Source: DAOUMU01 sp034409055 (GTDB lineage Bacteria > Chloroflexota > Anaerolineae > 4572-78 > J111). Taken from it: 18,334 nt of DNA. Below the pieces are notes generated by a model, which worked only from the letters and a program-made list of their open reading frames with translations, made no database searches and was not told the DNA's origin. Position numbers and translations under genes: made by a program. Below are positions 7,454-14,024 of the stretch, one piece after another (position 1 is the stretch's first letter; the number at the start of each line of letters is the position of its first letter). The stretch is taken from contig DAOUMU010000030.1 of the NCBI GenBank assembly GCA_034409055.1, positions 1 to 18,334 on the forward strand, written 5' to 3'.

Positions 7454-8884
7454 ATGACCCAAAAACTAACCCTTGTCTTAACTTTGCTCCTGACCTTGAG
7501 CCTGGTTTGGCTGGCCAGTAGTTTCATCAGCGTTTTGGCCGCGGGGAACATAGTCGCCGACAATGCGATTATGCTATCTCCACCGGCAGAAGCTTTAATC
7601 AACCGTGAAATACCCACTACAAAGGCATTAAAAAGTCAGCAGGCTGTCACCCAGACAAACACGTATACCCTCTACTATTTTCCCATCATCTTTCGCCGCT
7701 TCTGTGCCACCTCATTCGGTTACAACGAAACTCTCCGCTATAACTTGGAAAAAATCAACATCGAGGAGGCCTGGTTGAGTTGTTATCAAGGTCAGGGTGT
7801 CACTGTTGCGGTGGTGGACACCGGCGTTGACCTGGATCATCCCGATTTACAAGCTAACCTTGTGACCGGGAAGACGTTTGTTTCCGGAACCAGCATGCCC
7901 GATGATGACCAGGGACACGGCACCCACATGGCCGGTATCATCGCCGCAGTCAATAACAACGGCGGCATCATTGGAGTTGCCCCTGAAGCCAGCCTGATGC
8001 CGGTCAAAGTGCTTGACCAGCAAGGGAGCGGCTCGATCTATGATGTGGCGGACGGGATTGAATGGGCCGTCATTAATGACGCTGAAGTTATCAACCTCAG
8101 CCTGGGTACCGTTGCCGATTCCGCCACGCTCAAAGCCGCGATAGATTATGCCTACAACAACGGCGTTTTGTTAGTCGCCGCCGGAGGCAATTGCGGCGAC
8201 TCAGCCTACTTTCTCAACGGCTGTTCTTACCAGGATCAGCCGGTCTATCCTGGGGCGTATACCAATGTTATGGCCGTGGCCTCCACCGATAGTCACGACA
8301 ATCAATCCAGTTTTTCCAACCAGGGCAGCTACATTGAGATAGCCGCCCCCGGCAGTAATATTTACAGTACCTATCCCTCCAGCACTTACGCCACCCAAAG
8401 CGGCACTTCTATGGCTGCGCCTCACGTTGCCGGCCTGGCCGCCCTGGTTTGGTCGCAAAATTCAAGCTGGACCAACCAGGAGGTGCGGGCGCAAATCAGG
8501 AATACCGCCCAGGATTTGGGCGCGAGCGGCTGGGATAATCAGTTTGGTTATGGCCGCATTGACGCCGCCGCGGCGATGGGTAGCTTGCAAACCACCTCCG
8601 CCACCTCCTCATCGCCGAAGATTTCTTCGGTAGACGCGGAAACTCAGGCCCCCTACCTTCCCGGCGAGATATTGCTAAAGGTCCGGGCCGGTTTTACGGC
8701 CAATAACGTCATAGACCAGTCCGAACTGGGGGCAGCCGAAGTAAAAGTGGCCGATACGATTGACCAAATTGGGGTGCAAAAATTGACAGTGACGGCCGGC
8801 CAGGAGCAGGCATTGCTAAAGCAGTTGCGTAATTCCGCCGGGGTAGAATATGCCGAGTTGAATTATGTGGTGACGATTCGCTAG
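7454..8884 (+). CDS. Secreted subtilisin-family (S8) serine protease with C-terminal prodomain-like module
   Basis: 476-residue secreted protease. A signal peptide spans about 1-30 (cleavage near VLAAG). The S8 catalytic domain (about 100-375) shows all catalytic elements: D122 in VAVVDTGVDLDHPDL, H155 in GHGTHMAG, the oxyanion N246 in AAGGNCGD and S319 in GTSMAAPHVAGLAALV. After a Ser/Thr linker, residues 401-476 (YLPGEILLKVRAGF to GVEYAELNYVV) look like the inhibitor/chaperone prodomain that normally precedes the catalytic domain in fervidolysin-type S8 enzymes. No such domain is seen between the signal peptide and the catalytic domain; that stretch is short and includes a YYFPIIFRR motif reminiscent of Chloroflexota secreted proteins. 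AAGGAT precedes the ATG. It is the last gene of its cluster and abuts the convergent MFS remnant with no intergenic base. Class and activity are confident; the substrate is unknown. Confidence 0.95.
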   Translation: MTQKLTLVLTLLLTLSLVWLASSFISVLAAGNIVADNAIMLSPPAEALINREIPTTKALKSQQAVTQTNTYTLYYFPIIFRRFCATSFGYNETLRYNLEKINIEEAWLSCYQGQGVTVAVVDTGVDLDHPDLQANLVTGKTFVSGTSMPDDDQGHGTHMAGIIAAVNNNGGIIGVAPEASLMPVKVLDQQGSGSIYDVADGIEWAVINDAEVINLSLGTVADSATLKAAIDYAYNNGVLLVAAGGNCGDSAYFLNGCSYQDQPVYPGAYTNVMAVASTDSHDNQSSFSNQGSYIEIAAPGSNIYSTYPSSTYATQSGTSMAAPHVAGLAALVWSQNSSWTNQEVRAQIRNTAQDLGASGWDNQFGYGRIDAAAAMGSLQTTSATSSSPKISSVDAETQAPYLPGEILLKVRAGFTANNVIDQSELGAAEVKVADTIDQIGVQKLTVTAGQEQALLKQLRNSAGVEYAELNYVVTIR

Positions 8885-9691
8885 TCACACAGCCTCATCC
8901 CCCAAGCCGTGTGCAATAGCAATCACAGCGGTCTCTTGGGTGCGATCCAGGCGTAAATTAGCCGTCAGAAACGCGCCGACGATGGCCAGAATCGCCGCGC
9001 CAAACATAAAAAAGAACCCGTCCTGAATTGCGTTCGCCAGCCCGATACGTGCGGTATCTAGCAAGGTCTGTGTCATCTGGACGCTGTTTGGCACAGTAGC
9101 CATAAGCTGGGCCAGGCTTTGCAGCGCTTCTTGATTGACCAGGGCATTCGGGCTGTGCAGTGCGGTGATCACTGGCTGCGGTGTTCCTGGCGGCGCGCTC
9201 ACTGCCAATCGGGTCACATAACCACTCGTGACCAGGGTGCCAATCATCGCTGTGCCAGCGGTTGTACCAATCAAACGAATGAACTGGGTGGCCGAGGTGG
9301 CCACACCCAAGACGCGCGGCTCAACCGCCGTCTGCACCGCCAGCATCGTCGCCGGATTGATCATACCCATCCCCAGTGCCATAACGAACAAGAAGCTCGA
9401 AACCAGGACAGGGCTCGAACCACTTTGCAGGGTTGTGAGTAAAAAGATACCCAGGCTCATCAAGCCAGCACCAAATTGCAGGATGGTAATCATCAACGCG
9501 CCCAGGTAATCAATGCGCGCCTTTGATTGCCGGGCGTTTTGCGGCAGCACCAACGGCAGTACCCCTAACGCCAGAATTCCCAATGGCAGATTGACATAGA
9601 ACGCCCAGCGCCAGTTCAAACTATCGGTGATCCAGCCGCCTAAGACGGGGCCGATGACACTTGAGAGGGCAAAAATTAGACTTTTATCCAT
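8885..9691 (-). pseudogene. Decayed MFS (DHA2-type) transporter remnant with response-regulator-like tail
   Basis: The open frame (268 residues) is a damaged drug:proton antiporter of the 14-helix DHA2 family, which usually has about 450-530 residues. It begins at helix 5: motif C appears at once as SSVIGPVLGGWITD, then NWRWAFYVNLPLG, so roughly the first 140 residues are missing. After RIDYLGALMI (near residue 68) the frame jumps to LQFGAGLMSLGIFLL, a segment normally more than 100 residues further on, so the middle is missing too. GMGMINPATMLAVQ and LGVATSATQFIR then follow as in intact family members. The last 20 residues, DRTQETAVIAIAHGLGDEAV, are not MFS-like but match the C-terminus of the neighbouring response regulator (DRTQAAVIAIQHGLGDG). 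The first ATG overlaps that regulator's stop (ATGGATAA). A working transporter is unlikely; a retained small membrane protein cannot be excluded. Confidence 0.8.
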
Positions 9692-10328
9692 CTCCCAGGC
9701 CGTGCTGAATGGCGATTACGGCGGCCTGGGTACGATCCGCCACCTCCAATTTGGAAAAAATAGCGCTGACATGGTTGCGCACCGTCCCCTCCGACAGGTG
9801 TAACCACTCGGCAATGTCGGCATTGGTGAGGCCCCGCGCCACCAGGCGCAGGACATCGGTCTCGCGCTCGGTGAGTTTGTCGGTGAGGAGCGTGGCGGGT
9901 TGAGCTTGTTTACCGGCCACCTGATGGAGCAATTTGCCGGCCACCGCCGGGTCAACAAAGGTTTTGCCAAGCGCCGTGCCTTTAAGAGCTTTGATTACCT
10001 CTTCCCGGGGCGTATCTTTTAAGAGATAGCCCGACGCTCCGGCCCGGATGGCGTCAAACACCCACTCATCATCATCGTAGGTGGTCAGCACCAGCACCTT
10101 GACCTGGGGGAAATTAGCTCGAATTTGCCGGGTGGCTTCGATGCCATTCATCCCCGGCATTTTTAAATCCATCAACACCAGGTCGGGTTGGGCTTGTTGC
10201 ACCATGGCGACGGCTTCCGCGCCATCCTGAGCCTGACCCATCACCTCAATATCTTTTTCCAGTTTTAGCAGCATTTCCAGACCATCCCGAATAATGGCCT
10301 GGTCATCGCAAATAATTACCTTTATCAT
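9684..10328 (-). CDS. NarL/FixJ-family response regulator (system 2)
   Basis: 214-residue regulator of full family length. The receiver has D8/D9, phospho-acceptor D54 in LVLMDLKMPGMNG, Thr in VLVLTTY and Lys in YLLKDTPREEV. The LuxR-type DNA-binding domain (about 148-212) reads KLTERETDVLRLVARGLTNADIAEWL, then TVRNHVSAIFSKLEVADRTQAAVIAI. Its start overlaps the kinase stop by ATGA, the usual coupling of cognate pairs. The two genes diverge from a MacAB-like exporter across an intergenic region rich in dyads, so exporter control is the likely job (inference). Its 3' end is the site where the MFS remnant begins, and its last 17 codons are partly repeated at the end of that remnant. Confidence 0.95.
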   Translation of the reverse strand: MIKVIICDDQAIIRDGLEMLLKLEKDIEVMGQAQDGAEAVAMVQQAQPDLVLMDLKMPGMNGIEATRQIRANFPQVKVLVLTTYDDDEWVFDAIRAGASGYLLKDTPREEVIKALKGTALGKTFVDPAVAGKLLHQVAGKQAQPATLLTDKLTERETDVLRLVARGLTNADIAEWLHLSEGTVRNHVSAIFSKLEVADRTQAAVIAIQHGLGDG

Positions 10329-11554
10329 TCTGTTTCCTTTATCGTCAATCGAATCGTGGTGCCCTGGCCGGGTTGGCTGTCAATCGTCACCTGGCCGCCT
10401 ACCAATTGCGCCCGCTCCCGCATGCCCGACAGGCCAAAATGGTCGCCATTTTGGCCGGGCTGCTCTTCAAACCCCAGGCCATCATCATGCACCAGCAGCA
10501 CAATTTCCTGGTGGTTGAAGTTCAAGTAGACCTGCAAGTTTTTGGCGTTGGCGTGGTGGGTCACATTGGCCACGGCCTCCTGGGCCACCCGGTAGATACA
10601 CTGCTCGACATCCGGCGACAGGGACGGAATTTGTTCCGACAGCGCCAGGTCAAGGGCCAAATTGGCCCGTTTGGCCGCCGACTCGACCATGCGGCGCAGG
10701 GCCAGACTCAAGCCTAAATCGTCCAGAGGGCTGGCCCGCAGCGACTTCAAGGCCCGGCGCGTTTCCTGCAAGCCGGAGCGGGTCGCGTCCAGGGATTTAT
10801 CCAGCATGGCCTGGGCGGCGGTTGAGTCGACATGCCAATACGCCTTGACCGCCTCCAACTGCACCGTTAAGGCGCTGAGGGTATGGGCCAGGGTATCGTG
10901 CAGTTCTCGCGCCAGCCGGTTCCGTTCCCGGCTGATGGTCAAATGCTCCAGGGTGCTGGCGTAGTGGACTAACTGCGCGTTAGCTTGTTCAAGGGAGTCC
11001 TGTTGAGCGCGCAGTTGGGTCATGAGCGCGTTGATAAAATAGCCAATCACCAAAAAGCTAACGGTTTGGATAGCCGTACTCAGTATTTCAAAGAAAAAAG
11101 GGCGTGTCAGCGGCCCGACAAACAACAGAAGCGCCCCCAGGTTAAATCCGGCTGTGCCCAGGCAAAAGAGAGCGACGTGTTTCCAGCGGTACTGCCAGGC
11201 GGTCAGCACTAAAGCCAGCAGTAACACTGTCACCACACCTGTCGAGATGACGGGCGAGGGGAAAGATTCAGGCGTCAGCAGGTACTTGCTCACTGTCGGC
11301 AAGACCGACATCAGGACAATCATCAGCGGTAGAAAAGTTCGGCCCAACCATTCCTGGCCCCGGCCCCACAGCGTTAGGCCTAAAATAATTAGCGCGGTCA
11401 GGCCGTTGATCACATAATACCAGGAGGCAAAGGGGTGATCGGGTGGGGCGACGCCCAGGTCAATCAGGGCTAATACCAGCAGATACCCCAGCCAGAGGCT
11501 GGCGGCAATTCGCAGCAACTGTCTCACACTTACTTTTATTTCTGTTTGTTTCAT
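10325..11554 (-). CDS. Polytopic sensor histidine kinase, HisKA_3 type (system 2)
   Basis: 409-residue kinase with about six transmembrane helices (about 12-36, 43-63, 74-93, 102-121, 126-147, 153-178) and almost no extracytoplasmic domain. It resembles intramembrane-sensing DesK/LiaS-like kinases that often partner ABC exporters. A short coiled linker leads to HisKA_3 with H219 in RNRLARELHDTLAHTL. The HATPase domain has N-box EAVANVTHHANA (326-337), G1 DDGLGF (357-362) and G2 GLSGMRER (374-381). The Cys- and His-rich patches of oxygen sensors are absent. It precedes and overlaps its regulator. The start codon lies 6 bp after a TATAAT box without a Shine-Dalgarno motif, so the mRNA is probably leaderless. 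The stimulus is unknown; membrane stress or a transported compound is a guess from context. Confidence 0.95.
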   Translation of the reverse strand: MKQTEIKVSVRQLLRIAASLWLGYLLVLALIDLGVAPPDHPFASWYYVINGLTALIILGLTLWGRGQEWLGRTFLPLMIVLMSVLPTVSKYLLTPESFPSPVISTGVVTVLLLALVLTAWQYRWKHVALFCLGTAGFNLGALLLFVGPLTRPFFFEILSTAIQTVSFLVIGYFINALMTQLRAQQDSLEQANAQLVHYASTLEHLTISRERNRLARELHDTLAHTLSALTVQLEAVKAYWHVDSTAAQAMLDKSLDATRSGLQETRRALKSLRASPLDDLGLSLALRRMVESAAKRANLALDLALSEQIPSLSPDVEQCIYRVAQEAVANVTHHANAKNLQVYLNFNHQEIVLLVHDDGLGFEEQPGQNGDHFGLSGMRERAQLVGGQVTIDSQPGQGTTIRLTIKETE

Positions 11555-11814
11555 AAGGCTATTATAACAAAAAAATGTACTTACGTCTTGTGATTCTAGT
11601 CATTACCTATCTTAATTAACTATGACCGGTGTCACGGCAGGTCGTGATTTAAATCACCCCTCTGGCCGGTAAGTCGTGATTCTGAACACTGTTGGTCAGT
11701 AAGCTTTTTTGATAAACTAAGGGCAACAAATTGATTTGATGATCTGGTCGTAACCGAATAAAAAACAACAAACATCTTTAAATTTGTAGAAATTAAAAGG
11801 TAGGAGCTTCTGAG
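11555..11814. promoter_or_regulatory. Divergent regulatory region with repeated GTGATT dyads
   Basis: No gene is present. Three related dyads are visible: GTGATTCTAGTCAT (11590-11603), a perfect 14-bp palindrome GTGATTTAAATCAC (11644-11657) and GTGATTCTGAACAC (11676-11689). The last two share the longer word GTCGTGATT and are spaced exactly 32 bp apart, close to three helical turns. A TGAC-N4-GTCA dyad (11623-11634) lies between the first two. They may bind the system 2 regulator; the TGTGA-N6-TCACA-like layout also fits a CRP/FNR-family protein. The exporter promoter is not clear. TTGGTC (11692-11697) with TAAACT (11713-11718) is a weak candidate with a short 15-bp spacer. Confidence 0.55.
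11561..11603 (-). promoter_or_regulatory. Leaderless extended -10 promoter of system 2 kinase with overlapping dyad
   Basis: On the minus strand TGTTATAAT (extended -10, TATAAT at 11566-11561) ends 6 bp before the ATG at 11554. The -35 region is poor (AAGACG at 17 bp), as expected for extended -10 or activator-dependent promoters. The imperfect dyad GTGATTCTAGTCAT (11590-11603) is centred about 42 bp upstream of the predicted start, overlapping the -35 position, typical of a class II activator or a repressor. Confidence 0.55.
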
Positions 11815-13218
11815 ATGAAACGTGTTCTGTTTATTTTGTTAATTTTGGTGGTCTTGGTCGGAGGGGGGATAGCCGGCTATTTCTATCTGGGCCAGGTGCA
11901 GACAACCCAGGCGCAAGGAAATTCCAATGTTGAAATTGTGAAAATTGGGCGCGACACGCTGGTCGATACGGTCAGCGCCACCGGCAAGATTGAACCCGAA
12001 TCCGAAGTGGAGATGAAGTTTGAAACCGGCGGCACGGTCAAAGAAGTCCTGGTCAAGCAGGGCCAAACCATTACGGCGGGAACCGTGTTGGCCCGGCTGG
12101 ATACGACCGACCTGGAGTTGCAGGTACGCAGCGCCGAAATTGACTTGGCCCAGGCCGAGGCGAATTTGGAGCAGCTCTTTGAACCGGAATTGGCCGAAAA
12201 GATTGCCGCGGCGCAAGCTTCAGTCGAGAGCGCCCGCCTCAACCTGGCCGATCTGGAAGATGGTCCTGATCCTGACGATGTGACCAAGGCCGAGGTTGCC
12301 CTGAAACAAACCGAAATCACCCTCAAAGAAGCGCAGTGGGCTTACGATCAGGTAGCCTACCGGGGCGATGTCGGGGCGATGTCTCAGGCCAATGAGTTGC
12401 AAGATGCGACTCTGGCCTATGAATCCGCCGTGGCCGACTATAACCTGACCGTTAAGGAGGCCACCCCGGCGGAACTGGCCTCGGCCAGATCCACCCTGGC
12501 CAGCGCCGAATCCAGCCTGGCCGAGCTGCTCCAGGACCCCAGCGCCGCCGAGATTGCCTCGCAACAGGCCAGCGTAGACAAGGCCCAATTGAGCTTAGAA
12601 GAGGCCCAAACTAACCTGAATAATGCTACATTGGTCGCTCCCACCGGTGGTGTGGTCTTGCAGGTCAACATCGAGCCCGGCGAGCGGGTGCTGGATGACG
12701 CCACGGATGCGGCTCTGACCATCGCCGATACTTCGACCTATCTGCTCAAAATGGAAGTGGATGAACTGGACATCGGGCAGGTGCGCCAGGGGCAGCGGGC
12801 CAGTGTGACCATCGATGCCTTTGGCAAACAAACGTTTGAGGGTACGGTGACCGACATTGCCCCCAGCCCGGTTTCGAGCGATTCCGATAGTATCGTGACC
12901 TACGAGGTCACCATTACCCTGGATACCCAGGACCAGGAACTTGACCTGTTATCCGGGATGACGGCTAACGCTGTCATCGATACCAAACAGTTAAATGATG
13001 TGCTGGTTGTACCGAACCGGGCCATTCAAACCGACCGTAGCGGCACTGAAACGATCACTTACGTGGAAAAATTGGACTCCCAGGGTAACTCGATGCGGGT
13101 GGAAATTGAAACGGGGCTGCGCGTCGGCTCATATACGCAAGTGCTGGCCGGCTTGGAAGAAGGCGACCAGGTTATCATCCGGGATCAGTCTGAAACCGGA
13201 ACAACCTCCAACTTGTAG
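11815..13218 (+). CDS. HlyD/MacA-family membrane fusion (adaptor) protein
   Basis: 467-residue adaptor anchored by an N-terminal transmembrane helix (about 4-25). It has a split lipoyl/barrel-sandwich domain (about 60-97 with GGTVKEVLVKQGQTITAGTVLARLD, resumed about 272-305 with APTGGVVLQVNIEPGERV). Between these is a long Ala/Glu/Gln-rich alpha-helical coiled coil (about 100-270), followed by a beta-barrel and membrane-proximal domain ending EGDQVIIRD. It is the extracytoplasmic partner of the ABC transporter encoded next. In monoderm bacteria such adaptors (YknX-like) work without an outer-membrane channel, and none is visible here. TAGGAG lies about 9 nt before the ATG. Adaptor, ATPase, permease and lipoprotein are co-directional with gaps of 26, -1 and 84 bp, an operon divergent from system 2. 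The family is secure; the cargo (peptide, antibiotic, lipid or signal) is unknown. Confidence 0.92.
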   Translation: MKRVLFILLILVVLVGGGIAGYFYLGQVQTTQAQGNSNVEIVKIGRDTLVDTVSATGKIEPESEVEMKFETGGTVKEVLVKQGQTITAGTVLARLDTTDLELQVRSAEIDLAQAEANLEQLFEPELAEKIAAAQASVESARLNLADLEDGPDPDDVTKAEVALKQTEITLKEAQWAYDQVAYRGDVGAMSQANELQDATLAYESAVADYNLTVKEATPAELASARSTLASAESSLAELLQDPSAAEIASQQASVDKAQLSLEEAQTNLNNATLVAPTGGVVLQVNIEPGERVLDDATDAALTIADTSTYLLKMEVDELDIGQVRQGQRASVTIDAFGKQTFEGTVTDIAPSPVSSDSDSIVTYEVTITLDTQDQELDLLSGMTANAVIDTKQLNDVLVVPNRAIQTDRSGTETITYVEKLDSQGNSMRVEIETGLRVGSYTQVLAGLEEGDQVIIRDQSETGTTSNL

Positions 13219-13244
13219 ATTGTAGATGTGAGAGAGGATGAATT

Positions 13245-14024
13245 ATGGATAATCATGTCGTGATCGAGGCTGAGAACCTGACCAAAACCTATCAAATGGG
13301 TGAGATCGAGGTGCATGCCTTGCAAGGGGCCTCGCTACAAGTTCAGCGGGGCGAATTACTGGCGATTATGGGGCCATCCGGCTCCGGTAAATCGACGTTG
13401 ATGAATATTTTGGGTTGCCTGGATCAACCCACCGCCGGCCGGTATTGCCTGGAAGGGGTGGATGTAGCTCAACTAAACGACAACAAGTTGGCTCAGATTC
13501 GAGGCAAGCGGATCGGCTTTGTGTTTCAAAGCTTTAACTTGCTGCCGCGCACCAGCGCCCGGAATAATGTCGAACTGCCCCTGGTCTATATGGGGGTGGG
13601 CTTTGGCGAACGTCGCCGCCGCGCTGTGGCTGCACTGGAGTTGGTCGGCCTGGGCGACCGCCTCGACCACAAGCCTAACGAGCTATCGGGCGGGCAGCAG
13701 CAGCGGGTGGCGATTGCCCGGGCCCTGGTCACCAGCCCGGCCATCATTATGGCCGACGAGCCGACCGGCAACCTCGACTCAAAATCAAGCGAAGAGATTA
13801 TGGGCATTTTCCAACACTTGAACGAGGTGCAAGGGATTACCATCATCTTTGTCACCCACGAACCCGATCTTGCCGACCACACCCGGCGGGTGGTGCGCCT
13901 GGCCGATGGCGTCATTGTCGAGGATCGGCCGATTGCCAACCCGCGGCGGGCTGAGGCCCGGATTTCGACGTCGGCGGATGGACGGCCCATTCAACCAAGA
14001 TTAGTCACAGAAGGAGCGGCATAA
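13245..14024 (+). CDS. ABC transporter ATP-binding protein, MacB/LolD type
   Basis: 259-residue cytoplasmic ATPase with Walker A GPSGSGKST (43-51), the Q-loop region FVFQSFNLLPRTSARNNVELPL (typical of the MacB/LolD/FtsE group), signature LSGGQQQRVAIARAL, Walker B IIMADEPTGNLD and H-loop FVTHEPDLADHT. It powers the permease encoded immediately after; the stop and the permease start share one base (TAATG). These mechanotransmission ABC machines usually move substrates outside the membrane rather than through it. GAGAGGATG precedes the start. The C-terminal extension of about 35 residues after the D-loop/H-loop core is a common variation. No damage is seen. Confidence 0.96.
   Translation: MDNHVVIEAENLTKTYQMGEIEVHALQGASLQVQRGELLAIMGPSGSGKSTLMNILGCLDQPTAGRYCLEGVDVAQLNDNKLAQIRGKRIGFVFQSFNLLPRTSARNNVELPLVYMGVGFGERRRRAVAALELVGLGDRLDHKPNELSGGQQQRVAIARALVTSPAIIMADEPTGNLDSKSSEEIMGIFQHLNEVQGITIIFVTHEPDLADHTRRVVRLADGVIVEDRPIANPRRAEARISTSADGRPIQPRLVTEGAA

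Noticed and set aside
8885..9691. Functional MFS transporter
   Set aside because: Helices 1-4 and the central block are missing and the C-terminus is foreign, so transport activity is implausible.
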